Positions 24,326-36,485 of a stretch of 64,000 bases of DNA are shown piece by piece; the stretch's first letter is position 1, and every line of letters starts with the position of its first letter. This DNA comes from Seriola aureovittata (taxonomy: Eukaryota > Chordata > Actinopteri > Carangiformes > Carangidae). The notes below the pieces were generated by a model. It searched no databases and was not told the origin of the DNA. It worked only from the letters and a program-made list of their open reading frames with translations. Both the position numbers and the translations under genes were made by a program. The DNA is taken from positions 10,846,335 to 10,910,334 of the forward strand of contig NC_079386.1 of NCBI RefSeq assembly GCF_021018895.1, read 5' to 3'.

Positions 24326-25262
24326 AAGTCATAGATTCGATTAGTATGATTAATTTTTATTGCCATTTTTCAGAGTACAGGTACAAAGCCAATGAAATGT
24401 AATTAGAATCCAACCAGAAGTTCAAAAATAATATAATTTACAGATACTTGCAGGTTAAAAGTAAGTTCTACAGCATAAGTGATGCTATATCTTACAATAT
24501 GTACATTGATGGATAGTAGAGAGTTACAGGATACACAAATTATGAATGTAAATATTTTAAATACGTATGTACAGAGAAGTGGACAGAGTTAGAGAATAGC
24601 AAGTGTTGATGTAAGGGTACAGTATGAACAGAATATATACATTTATTTATTTATGCAGAGTATAAATGGCAGTACAGTTGGTTATATGTACAGTAACATT
24701 ATTTGAACATTGTTTGAACAGTGTAGATGGTTCAGTCCGTGAAAATCTGCAAAATATGAATAGTCATAATAACATTATCATAAAAGTACTGTAACCAGTG
24801 CAGTAATGAGTGCAAAGATGCTACTGGAGTAGTGGTGTGGAGTTCAGCAGGGTCACTGCCTCAGCGAAGAAGGTCTTCCTGAAGCTGCTGGTGCAGAAGT
24901 GGAGGCTCCTGTAAAGGTGGGAGGTTGGTGTAAAATTTATGGTTAGAGTGGGAGGCATTCCTGGTAATGTTTCTCGCCGTGCCCAGGCATCTGGTAAATA
25001 TTCTGGATGGTAAGTAAAGCTGGAGTGCTTCATGGTCTGCTGCGGAGGAGTTGCCATACCACAATGAGATGCAGGTCAGGACTATGCACTCAATGGTACA
25101 GGGATAGAAGTCCACCAGTATGCTGGGACACAGTTGAGCTTTCCTAAGGCTACATAAGAATAAAGGCAATGTTGCACCTTTTTGAGCAAGATGGAGGAGT
25201 TAAGAGAACAGGTGAGATCATCGGAGAGGTGGATGCCAAGGAACTTGAAACTTGCCTAAATG
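24326..25262 (-). mobile_element. 5'-truncated L2-type LINE fragment, copy 2
   Basis: Same element, same truncation and same frame breaks as the copy at 14491-15415, at an offset of 9841 bases. By eye I count only about a dozen differences over roughly 925 bases (for example GGCATTACAG versus GGCAGTACAG, and CGCCCTGCCC versus CGCCGTGCCC), so the copies are near 99 percent identical. The satellite just outside both ends also matches for a short distance. This fits duplication of a block of array that already carried the insertion, not two independent insertions. Confidence 0.82.
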
Positions 25263-25460
25263 TCAGTATGTCATAAGGCAAAAAAAGCCATTGTATAGGA
25301 AGGCATAAAAATGTCAAAAAACATCATAGTATAATAAAATATACTGTATAACGTCAAGAAATGTCATGGTATATTAAGACATAAAAGGTCATAAAAATGT
25401 CATAGTATAGTAAGGTATAAAATGTATTAGTATAGTAAGGCATAAAAATGTCAAGACGTC
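25263..25460. repeat. Degenerate right edge of the satellite (block C)
   Basis: About 200 bases of diverged monomers, such as GTATATTAAGACATAAAAGG and GTAAGGCATAAAAATGTCAA. They fade into single-copy sequence at about 25461. Divergence at the edge with homogeneity inside is usual for satellites that turn over by unequal exchange. Confidence 0.8.
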
Positions 25461-26524
25461 TCTCTGTGTTTACCTGAAACCTGCTATATTTTATTCGATC
25501 ACTCAGAGGTCACTGACTTGTTGTTAGTAGACCTCCATAGAGAAGCTTGAAAGAGGAGATGTAAAACTACATGAGATGGTTTTTGGTTCTTAAAACCACA
25601 AATACATCTTCTTATGGATCAACACTTTAAATAAAACGCCAAAACAATGTACAATATGGTACCTTTAAATCAAATGTCCATGTCAATAACATGAACAGGA
25701 TACATGCAAAACATCTGAACAATGCAATAAAATAAAAAAACAGACAGTAATGTTGACGTTAATGTATAATTTTAAAATCTGACTGAAAACGTAACATGTA
25801 TCCTTTATCAATAATTTTCTTCCTTCTTTAGCACTCAATATGTAGTTGTAGTTAGTTCAGATAAATGTTTTGGAGTAGCAATGACAATATTTCCCTGTAA
25901 AATATAATCCGGAGCACTAAATGGTAAAGTAGGTCAAAAGCACCTGGGTGAATTCCAGCACCATGACTGTGACATTACGTCATACTGGGTTATCTTGTGC
26001 AGGTAATATCCAGGGAGCCAAGGCAATAGAGAAGGCATAGTTACAACAACGTCATTCAAACACTATTGGCAGGGGCGGGAGGTGTGCCCGAAAGTCTCGG
26101 CAGATCTGAAAGCAAACTTGAAACCCCCTGGCACCCTGTATTGACAGGAAGAATTCAAACCACTTCCTCTTCAAGTAGCAAGCAGTTTCATATTTATTTC
26201 TCAAAGGCAGGTAAATCTGTGACACCAGAACAAATGTAAAAAAAAAAAAAAAATCAAACTCATTTATTTAAGGTTCTTTTTATATCTCTATACTGTTAGC
26301 AGAAGAAACTTGTTTGCATTTATAAAAGTGGCATCACATCTGTGATTCTGGTCCAAAAGAAGCTCCAGTGTGCTCTGTCAGGACGTTACCATACAAATAT
26401 ATACAGGAAAGTCAATGCATATAAAAAAAAAAAATGAAATATATTTTGTATGAGATGCTGGTCTGTTTTCAGATATGCAGCTTTTTCTCCAGTGCAGGGT
26501 TTGTCCAACGTTCCCCTGAAATGT
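25461..26524. other. Spacer between satellite and capg, including the capg 3' UTR
   Basis: Single-copy-looking sequence without coding exons. The right 260 bases or so follow the capg stop codon on the minus strand and are best read as its 3' UTR. AATAAA signals lie on the minus strand at 26268-26263 and 26198-26193. The rest holds nothing I recognise. Confidence 0.55.
26263..26268 (-). terminator. capg: Candidate poly(A) signal of capg
   Basis: TTTATT on the plus strand is AATAAA on the minus strand, about 260 bases past the capg stop codon. A second one follows at 26193-26198. This gives a 3' UTR of about 280-350 bases. Confidence 0.5.
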
Positions 26525-29500
26525 TTAATTCCAGTTCTTGAAGAACTGCTTGAAGATGATGGTCTCCTTCCCCTGGGGCAGAATCTCCACCTGCAGCACA
26601 ACACACACACCTTCAGCTTACTGTACAAAATCCTAACAACCTGCTGTAACAGGCTGCAGGAGCCGGTAATAGGTGCACTGAGATATAACAACTGTAATGA
26701 CTTTTACAGTAAGTAAGAGAACGTGTCAGCCTTAACTGTCTACAGTATGGAACAAGACTTTATACGTTAGTAACGTTTAATTTTAGTAAGACTTAGGGAA
26801 CTGACCTGTGTTTTCATCCTGGGGTACTTCATTTGTTCGATGAAGTTATCCGCCATCTGTAAGGCCACCCTCTTCTCCTCAGCGTTTGCTCCATTACCTG
26901 ACAGTGAATCCATGAATCACATTAGTGCTAGAGATATGACATAAATCAGCCTCACTGCTAGGTTCCCAAAAACAGGGTCACATACATGTATATATATATT
27001 TTTAGGTTTGTGCTGATTTCTCGGGTTTGCACTCTTTCAGTGTAGTTGATATCTATATCTCCGTATATCACTGGCACCAGACTACTATCACTTTCCCCGG
27101 TTTGCATTTCAGGCAGCAGACGTTTGCTGCTTCGGGGTCGTAGTAGTATTTCCTCACCTTTCCAGACGAAGATCTTTCCGTTGGCGCCGTTGTCCAGAAT
27201 GAAGCAGTCATCACGAACCAGCAGCTCCTTAGCGAATGGGCTCTTCTCCGACGCTTTGGTCATATTCATGGAACCTGTCGCATCGGAAACCTGTGGAGTA
27301 AATGTACACAGGTTTATGGTTTACTTAATAAAACAGATGTGAATGTTAGTTTGATGCATCAGTGCAGCTGAAGTCACCTTGTAGAGTGAGGCGGAGTTGG
27401 AAGCGTCTGCTTTGCTGTCCTCCTCTGGCGTGCTCTCTGCCAGCGCTGGCATCTGTCCCAGGACCTGCTCATGAACACAGGAAACATTAAAGACCACAAA
27501 ACAGATTCTACTCTGGTTTTGGTATTTGTGTAACTTATTTTAAATCATTTTTGGTAGGAAGTGTTGACCTAGAAAGTGCTGTGATCATATGAATGATTCT
27601 TTTTCCAGAACTTCCTTAAGAAGAAACACTTTGATGATGAAATTACATTAGCAGAATGAAAAAGTCTGTATTTGCCTTGAGCATCTCTTCAGGCTCTTCC
27701 CCCTCGTTGGCGTCCACAATCCTGGCTTTACCGTGTCTGTCCGTGTCGCGAATCAGAGAGGCGATCTCACGCACTTTCTGCTTCTCGAAGATGTTGGCTT
27801 GTGATCCGATCCACGACACAATCGTCTGGAGAGCGGCGAGGCAGCAGCAGATAAAACAAGGCGTAAGAAACTTTAAACACTCTATTTTTTTGTAAATGTG
27901 CTTCACTTCCACAAACTGTTATTTTTTGTCGTGCACACATCAACGTCATCAAATTTAGATGAATTTTGTGTCTGCACTCGCCCTAGATATTACGCATGTC
28001 CGTCTTTATCTGGGTCAGCAATGAGAGTTCTCACCTCTCCAAGGTCGAGGATGAAGCAGTCTCCTTTGTTGAAGCTGCTCCAGGACAGCTCTACCTCCTT
28101 GGCACGGATGTTGCGTTTCCCTTTGATCTGGTACAATCTTTGCACCGTCCCCGAGCCCTGAGGCCTCCTGAATCCCGACTCCACACCACCTTCCTGAGAC
28201 AAGGAGAACAGTCATTTAAAAATCTTGTGGGGTTTTTTGAATGTTTCAGAGATTTTAGGTTTAACATGATTGTTTGTTTTAAACAGAATGACATACATGC
28301 ACTTTGGCACAGAGGCCATAATATCTAGGGTGCTGTAAAATGATGACTTTATCTAGCAATAAAAAGATGCTAGATAAAATGAAATAGGAAGGAAGACAAC
28401 GTTTGCATTGAATTTCTCACTTATGATTGATTTTTATTTGACAAGCGATTACTGTGCATTTTCGTGCCATTTCAGTTTTTCTGAGCATCCAGAATCTTGG
28501 CCATCCCTGCTCCTCACCTTGTAGCTGACCCCTCTGGGGAAGAGGGTCATGAACTCCGGGGACTCGTAGCCCTGAACCTGCCTGTGCTGAACGGGGTCGC
28601 CACCAAGAAAGTTGTCCAGCTGGGTGGCCAGCATGGCACACGCCACCTGCTCGTCCCGAGACGACTTCTCACCTGCAGCACAAAAGAATGAGTCAGGGAG
28701 GAAAGAACAAGATATGATACAGGTACAATAAGTGTTTCCACACATTCCTGTAAAAAAATATATATTTTAGTAAACTTTGACCAAGCCTGAGGTTTGCTTT
28801 TTGTACACAACACAACAAAATGATGGAGATTGTGTGATGCAGTTCAAAGTTGTGAAATAGCTCCTGATAAAAGGTAGTTTGTGTTGTGAAAAACAAAACA
28901 GTTAAAGTCAAGATAACATCTGTGGCTTATCTTTGACACCCTGCAATAGTTACCAAGGTAGAGCTGAAGGATAGAGGGTGACCACAGGGAGAGAGAAAGG
29001 AAAGGAAAGCGAAAATAGAAATAGAGTAAAGAAGAAGAAGAGAGAAGGGAGAAAACATAAGGAAACGAGGCCAGAAAGGTTAAAATGTCAAAAATGAGGG
29101 GAACAAAGAGCCACTGACAGAGGTGATGGGTCATGGAGCATGAGATGAGAAACAAACAGCGGACGCACAAAGGCAGCACAGGGGTCATCAACTGTAAACA
29201 AGTGGAGGAGGGTTCAGAGAGACGCAACGCTTGAGCAAAGAGAGCCCTCTCCAAGCTGTGACAATCAGCTTAGTGTTACCTAAGCACCGGATACATGTTG
29301 GAAACAACAGCCACATTTGAGTACTGTAACAGTCCTCCTGCATTTTTAACGAGGCCTGCTCAAAAACCATCCGACGTTTCCCTCGGGACTTCTTTCTCTC
29401 TCTCTCATCATCCGTCCATCCCTCTCCATCCTGCCTCTCTCCTCACACAATGATGCAGCAGGTCAGCGCCGTGTCTCATGTGTCATCACCATTAGTGGGA

Positions 29501-31242
29501 GGGTTATTAGCTTTTCAACCGCAGTGCTAGGCCAGGGTTAGGCGTGTAGTAAGCACTGGACAATGGTTACTGCTTTTACTGCATGGAGTAAAATAGAAAC
29601 ATGAGAGGCATCCTCCTCTTCAAGTTATTTCAAGATAGAACAGTTAAAAAAAGAGTAATCCACCAATTTAGCAATGGACTCCTATTACATTGTAAAGTTT
29701 TATTTAAATGTTTTATTTTTTTTAAAGGATAAAAAAATTATGCGGCGAACCAGAGATAGCATCCTTTTTATTCCATGTATTCTATGTCTACATTACCCAG
29801 AATGCAACCTGGCTGCTGGCAGTTCCAATGGAAATATGCTAGTAGCATCTAATAGCCTCGAGCAGGTCTAGTAAGCTTCTTCTTTCTAACTCCACGCCAC
29901 CAGATTTCTTTTTCCATTTTCAAATGTGTAGTCTTCAGACACCAACCGATGCCGACTCAAGTGACATCACTTCAGGCAGTTTATGAGACCTAACACAGCC
30001 CCCTATTGAGTCATAAAAGGCTTTACACAACTTTCTTCTCTCCCTAAGACCTGTGAACAGACTGTGATGTAGGTCTCGACTCGTGTCTCTCCTGGCTCCC
30101 TGAAGGACCTTCATGCTCCAATGAGCATGTCATCCCTCTCCTGTCGAAGGCTGGAAACCCAGAAAACACTGTACAGAACGTAGCACACAGTACAGTATGT
30201 GCTACAGTATGTTGCTTTGCATATTGTAGATGCATTTCTATCCGCATGTTGGCCTTGCACTGTTTTGTTTTAACCCCTGTGTTGTTCTTGTGGATGCTGC
30301 GAAATGTTGAACTGGTCGCCTATTTTTTTACTTTATACAGATTTATTTGAACTGGTTTGGATTTAGCTGCATAAAAACTAATAAATACTTTATTGGAATT
30401 TTTTTTTTAAACTACCTTATTCATTGTTAGCTTATGGAAGTGCAGACCTCCATCAAGTTCGATGGCAAACAACGTAAACCAGACTTCAGAGAGAAAAAAC
30501 CTAATTCATAGTAAATGATTTGGATCTGCCCAAAAATTTAATGTATTCTTCCCTGGCCCATGAAACATCCCTCCGCCAAGTTTGGTGCAAATCGGTTCAG
30601 TACTTTTTGGTTAATCCTGCTGACAAAAAAAAAAAAAAAAAACAAACAAACAGACAGAGGTGAAAACATAACCTCCCCCGGTGGAGCAGTGAACAGTTTT
30701 CATGTTGATTAAAGTGTCATTACTGATTGATTTTGTCCTGAAATTAGATGGTATCACTGTAAAGGTGACACACACTCAGACACACTGGAGGCCTGTTGAG
30801 TACAAAGACCTTTAGTCTTGAGTCAGATTGCATGGCTGCATGCTACATAATCCTATTGTGTTGTCCCTCGCTAAGGTGATACCTGTGCTGTGACACATTT
30901 TATGCAACAACTCAATGATCTCTTTCAGTGAACCCTTTGATCAATGTCAGGCTGTATTTTTTTCTAATATTATATATATATTTATCTAATATTTTTTTCT
31001 TCACAACAGGTACACATCACGTAATCCAGATGTGTCTCCAGTCTCTCACCTATCCACATGTGGAGGTCGGTTCCCTGCTCGCCGCGGTTCTCCAGCACCA
31101 GATAGGAGTCCCCGTTAAAAAAGGCTCCCACCTCGGAGGGATCCAGCAGCACCGCCTTCATCTTCTCCACCCTCCAGACCCGGAGGCCCGGCTGCCGGAC
31201 CTCTGGACTGAACTGACCTGGTGCTGCCTTGAATGGGAGCAT
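26525..31242 (-). CDS. capg: Macrophage-capping protein (gelsolin-like actin capping protein)
   Basis: CapG caps the barbed ends of actin filaments in a Ca2+ and phosphoinositide dependent way without severing them, and acts in cytoplasm and nucleus. I read eight coding exons: 31242-31050, 28672-28518, 28193-28035, 27825-27676, 27464-27378, 27290-27158, 26897-26806 and 26590-26525. They total 1035 bases, 344 residues plus stop (human CAPG has 348). The three gelsolin-like repeats follow in order at about residues 20-120, 140-240 and 260-335. Family marks include [13 protein letters not shown] and [10 protein letters not shown] in repeat 1, [10 protein letters not shown] in repeat 2, [19 protein letters not shown] in repeat 3, and the C-terminal VEILPQGKE...FKQFFKNWN. 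All phases agree. The start ATG at 31242-31240 lies one base inside its exon, so the 5' UTR must be spliced. The intron after 27676 begins with GC (AAG|GCAAAT). There are only three gelsolin repeats, which fits CapG rather than villin, scinderin or gelsolin. Confidence 0.95.
28673..31049. other. First coding intron of capg, with old repeats
   Basis: A 2.4-kb intron between the first two coding exons of capg. Besides the RTE-type tail at 30500-30695 it holds pyrimidine-rich simple sequence near 29390-29450 and no open frame with protein character. Minus-strand open frames at 28844-29254 and elsewhere have no family marks and run across the intron. Confidence 0.7.
30500..30695 (+). mobile_element. 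3' end of an RTE-type LINE
   Basis: The sequence passes through GATCTGCCCAAAAATTTAAT, CCCATGAAACATCCCTCCGC, CAAATCGGTTCAGTACTTTT and TAATCCTGCTGACAAAAAAA, and ends in an AAAC/AGAC tail followed by GGTGAAAACATAACCTCC. This run is the well-known 3' end of RTE-like elements in many teleosts. Only the tail is present. It lies in the capg intron, opposite to the gene. Confidence 0.65.
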
Positions 31243-33710
31243 ACTGCAAGAAAAGAAAAGAAAAGACTGGTAAGACAAATGGAAAGAAGTAGCTGGCTGA
31301 AACAGGAAGTGTAGACACATTGCGTCACTGTCTCCATTTGGGAATAGGTGCGTGGTTTTTGGTTGTAGTAAAAGCAGAAGTCAAACCCACAGTGTCATGA
31401 CAAATTAAGGAAGTGCGTAACATGTCACAATCACAAGATGAGTGTCTATTTTTCTTACATATAGCTAGGTAAATTCTTTTTTTAAACTTCCCTCAAGAAC
31501 AGACTTGAGCTCCTCTCCATACTGACTGAAAATGTGGATTTTGAGATGCAGATGGAGGGAAACTTGTTTGCCTCTTAAGACCAGAACTAATCTCAAACGC
31601 CTCTAAACCAAAGTCCCTTTAAAAAAGTGGAGGATGTGGTCGATGTGATGAGACTATTTCAGCTACGAGTTGACACAAAATGAGGGCTTGTGTTGCTGCC
31701 TAAAGACCTACATTACATTACATCTATGCAACACAACACCAAGCAAGCCGCACTAACGCAACACCAGTGTCATTGCACAAAAAAACAGGTGCGGCTTCAG
31801 TACATGCACGCTGGATCATGTCACAGGTGAGAATGAGCCAGGTGTGGACTCATATACTTTCCCCACCCTTTCACAGAGGCAGAAAAAAATAACACAGCAG
31901 TGTGGATGTTAATATAGTCATTATGTCACCCAACCACACCTCTGTCTGCTCTGGCTGAGCTTTACTTTACCAAACTGAAACACAGCGAGGTTTACAGACA
32001 GATGAGTTACTGACATGTTCAAACAGTTTGTTTTGTCCAAACAACAGTCGACAGCCGGAGAAGATTCAATTTACATTGACATGAAATGTAAAGTTAGCAA
32101 ACACACACATTTAATAAGTGGGAACCAGTGACTGTATTGGATAAATTCATTAAAACAATCAAAATTCTTGTCAGTTGACCAAAAACTAAATCTTTACTCA
32201 AGGTCCACTTAGTAGCATTTTCCAGAGCTTTCAACCACATCTTATGGTCTTCCTTAAAACATGGAGATATCTCATGACCCAAGTTACATCATGAACTGGA
32301 GACTAAGCAATTTTTAAGTAATGTGATCGACTCAGCTATCCCTATCCAGTGAAGAAGACCATGAGATGAGGTTGAAAACTCTCAATAGCTACTAAGTGGA
32401 GTTTGTTATTTTCTGTGATCAAACATCAATAATTCAACTCAAAAAAAATCTTAACTCAAGATCGGCTTACTCCTTTCTGGAGTTAGGGTTAGGGGTTAGG
32501 TCTTCATGGTCTTCCTCAGTGGGTAGCTGAGAGATAGCCCCGTTCTTTATATGACTCTTCAAGGTATGTGATGAGCTGGAGTTTTCTCAGTTGTTAGTTG
32601 ACTTAGGTTGAAAGCTCAAGCAAATCCGAGTAAGGGTAAGATTTTTTTTGTACGAGAAATGTTTTAAAGTCAAGACTGAACCCTTTTCTCTAGTTTTCAG
32701 TTTGATTAATTGAGTTCAGCAGTAGATGATGGAAGAAAAAATATGTAACGACTTCAGTACCCAGTATTTATTTAATTCTAAGATATCTGATGTAATATGA
32801 TATTATATATTATATTTTATAGAGTTATATATTTGGAGTTTTGTGCTTCTACAGATAATCAAAAGGCTTTTCTGGGATGACAACACACAAACATCTGAAA
32901 CCTTACCACAACCATGTTGCCGCTACATTATCTTAATCTGTGAAGGTTTCCTGTCTTTCACGTTGTGGGGGTTGTGATATTTTTAAAGTTAACTTGAGCA
33001 GTGTTACACATTCATAAAAATATTATGGTGTTTAAATAAACCTCCACATAATAAAGGGTGGAGCATTTATAACACTTTCTGATAAAACTATCATCATATA
33101 ATATTATGTAACATTTTGCTGCTAGACGGGCGCCATTAGGAACCACAACTGATACAGGAAGACTAGAAAACACACAATTAGCATGATTATAGTGATTAGA
33201 GTCAAGTGAGGACACCAACCTGACATGTAAAACACTGCTGCACACTCTTATAGTAAGTGTTAAAAATGACTCATTAGGCAGCAGAAAAAAAAAACTATTA
33301 GCACTAATTGTCAGCAGGATGTCAGCAGCTGCTCTTCCCGTTTCTGTTTGTTTTTTCTTTCTCAGTTTTACAGCTATTAGTAGGCTGTGATCAATAGGGA
33401 GATGCCCTTCACTGCCCAAAGCGGCAGATAGAGAGGGCGACAGTGCATCAGAGTGAATATCTGAACACATAAAATGGTAGGGTAGAGGAGGAGACGAGCT
33501 ACGGCAGCGAGGAAACAGAGAGAGAGCCTGAGGCGGCACATGCAGGGGCCCTCGGGTTAAGGTTACAATGCTTTGACAGCCGCTCCAAGAGTAAGTAAGG
33601 AGGCAGAGAAAAAGGCCCTGGTCCACTTAACTGTATGATCTCCTCTGGTACCTCTGGCATGCTGTCTGACTCCGGCTCCATTCTGCGTGTCCACTGGAGT
33701 GTGTGTGAAC

Positions 33711-33712
<2 letters not shown>

Positions 33713-33742
<30 letters not shown>
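33713..33742. repeat. (GT)n microsatellite
   Basis: A GTGTGT tract with a few interruptions on its left. It creates spurious Thr-His open frames on the minus strand. Confidence 0.9.
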
Positions 33743-33745
<3 letters not shown>

Positions 33746-35705
33746 AACCGGTGTGTGTATGTGTGCGTGCGCATGTGGGGTTGTAAGGGATCGAGAGGTC
33801 TGGCGAGGAGGAGTGTTTGCGCTCACCTGGCCTGGTTAGCTTATATGTGGGAGGTAACTGGAGCCGGTGTGATGAAAGCCTACCTGCGGCCTGCGGATAG
33901 GACGCTGCGTGGGGAGGGAGGGGTGAGGGAGTAGAGTCAGGTTCCTGGTTCCTGGCTAAAGCTAAACACCAAGGGGATGATTACTGGAGAGCAAGCCGCT
34001 GGCTCCTCCATCTTTCCACTCTTCCCTCCTCTGACTCCAGCTCTCCCTCCTCCTCCTCCTTTACGCCATCCCTGTGTGCTCAAGCAGGGCCATTATGAGG
34101 AATTTTAGGCCCCCGACCGGGACACAGGGGACTCTGGGCCCCTCTTTTCTTTCCTATCATCCCCACACCATCATAATTCCTCATTCATCTATGAACTCCC
34201 AAATACAAAACACTAGGCCAGTCTCATTGCTACTGCAAAGTGGGAAGAGAGATTGAGCGTCCCTGCTGTTACCAGAAGTAAATAAATACTTCGAGATGAG
34301 AAGTAAACTACAACTCCCAAGGTGCATTTCAGTTCTATTAAGAGAAATCTTAAAAGAATGGATTCTGGGTCAATTTCGGAGGATTTCAGGATTGATGGTT
34401 CAGTGTTTTGTCTCCAACTGCAGCTTGTTCTCCATAGAAATGGGGACAAAAAGCTCATGGACGTTGTATATTTAGAGCCATATAAAACAAAACAAATGGC
34501 TGGAACATAAACCTATAGCATGGTTACATTATCCAAGAGACTCCTGTGTTACTATATTTGGGAAATATTATGGACATTATCAAAACTGCATTCATCAAGT
34601 TGAACTTAGGAGCCACAAACGGCATATAGCCGGATGATGCGGGACGCTCAATTTGCAATTTCTACAGCAGTGTTCTCGCCAACACCCCCTGCTCTTGCTC
34701 TTCCAACACGACTGTACACCGCTTGCATGACAAAATCCTTTCAACCCAAAAGGTTCACTTCTTCACTTTCAGAGCTGCTAACCACATTGACCGTGAGGAG
34801 TGGTCTGTGTGTCTGTGTTTTAGCAGCTGTCGTGAAGGAGTTCTACATTTTGGGCTTCGCGGTGACACAGTGTGATGTGATGGTGAGTGGCAGCCAACGT
34901 GCTGCTGTGCCTACACTGCTGATATGCATCTATGTTGATATGCAGTATGTGTGGTTGTTCATTTTAGCTACACATTATGACGAGTTTGCCATAGTTTCTC
35001 AAATTTCAGGTGTATGCATTCAGGTGTTATCAACCAGTCAAATAAACAGTCATATAAAATATTTATATACTTGACCCTGTAAAATGTGTGTTTTGTATTT
35101 TTTTATTCATTTAAAGCTCCACCCTCAATTTGGAGGTTCTTGGTAATCAGTATTAATCCTAAAATGATTTGAACATTAGTGAATCAATAGAAAATTTATA
35201 AAATACTATTTTAACTACTATAAATAAATGATTATTATCTGAGTATAGCTTCTTATCTATGAGATCTGCTGTTTTTGCTGGTATCAATATTGTAACCCGA
35301 ATATTTTTAGGTGCATTTTCTGCTATACAGACAGATTTTTACTGAACCGTGAGACTGTAACAAAGAAAGCGTGATGCATTAAGTCAGAGTTGAGTCCTGC
35401 TAATGTCCCTAAAGAGAAATGACGGCAGCAGGAGAGGTTAGTCGATAGAAACGTCTACGCCTTTTGGCCTTGGCTACTGAAGCGGTCGGTGGCGCCTGGT
35501 TAGATGGAGGAGAAACCGAGATGGAAAGAGAGAGTGAGAGAGACAGAGTGGACAGAGGGGGTTAGATGGAGACACAAGGTCACAGAGTCAATCGGTCATT
35601 CATGCATTGATAAGCAGACAGAAATATGAGAGCAGACAATAAGCAAAGCTGCAGGCGTAGAGAGATCTGAGAGCAATCTGGCAATTGATGATTGGTGTAT
35701 ACACC

Positions 35706-35729
35706 GTGCGTGCGTGCGTGCGTGCGTGC
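35706..35729. repeat. (TGCG)n microsatellite
   Basis: About six copies of GTGC/TGCG in tandem. Confidence 0.85.
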
Positions 35730-36340
35730 TGTATGATTATAAGATTAGAAGACTGAAATCAAGACAGACTGATGCAGGCAGGGAGAATTTGAGAGGCCCA
35801 GAGAACAAAGAGGGCAGAGAAAAGACATATTTAATCATATGAAAGATGAATTACACTCTTACAGTTGTAGTGAACGGTTAATTTACATTACACCAAACTT
35901 CTACTTATATTCTCACAAGATCTCCGAGGCTGTTGCCTCTTTAACACCCCACCCTAACGTTGAGGAAGTGGTGAAACAGCTGCAAATAAGAGCAGGATTA
36001 TGTGTAGGAAGACAGGGACGGAGTAGGAAAGGAAATTAGAGGTTGAGTTTTCCCCACTTATAACAGAAAAGTGCAACAGGGGAGAAGCACAAAGTTTGAG
36101 TCGAAAGATGGATATCAGACAAACTAAAGATTCATTGTCCCGCTGTGATTTTCTCCTCAGGAATGTGATGAGCAAACGGATAAAGGAGTCCGTGGGAGAG
36201 AACACAGGAAAAAGAACGCAGAGAAGGAAAATTAAGAAAAAAAACAAATGCAAATGGATTAAAAAAAAAAAAGTGGGTTAACTTTAAGAGAGTGGAGCAG
36301 AAAGTGCAAAACAAAAACAAGTTTTCATATGAAGACTTAC

Positions 36341-36375
36341 CTTGGAGAGCGAGTTAGCAGTGGGACACAACACGT
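36341..36375 (-). other. capg: Candidate 5' UTR exon of capg
   Basis: On the minus strand a 35-base segment is bounded by a strong acceptor (a long pyrimidine run ending CTCTCTGCTCAG) and a consensus donor (CCAAG|GTAAGT). It has no ATG. Since the capg start codon sits one base inside a spliced exon, at least one upstream non-coding exon must exist, and this is the best nearby candidate. RNA evidence would be needed to confirm it. Confidence 0.4.
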
Positions 36376-36438
36376 CTGAGCAGAGAGGGGAGAGAAAAGC
36401 AGTCAGGCAAGGAAAAACACGTCCCTAAACACACAAAT

Positions 36439-36442
<4 letters not shown>

Positions 36443-36482
<40 letters not shown>
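36443..36482. repeat. (TC)n microsatellite
   Basis: An uninterrupted TC tract of about 20 units, just upstream (in gene orientation) of the candidate exon at 36341-36375. Confidence 0.92.

Positions 36483-36485
<3 letters not shown>

Noticed and set aside
7970..25460. CRISPR-like array of short regular repeats
   Set aside because: There are no unique spacers; whole monomers are related to each other. The setting is a vertebrate nuclear genome with spliced genes on both sides.
33499..33774. Open frame containing MEPESDSMPEVPEEIIQ with a good ATG context, considered as an upstream capg exon
   Set aside because: The only usable donor (GAG|GTACCA) leaves phase 0, which does not join the capg frame at 31243. 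The rest of the frame reads through low-complexity sequence.
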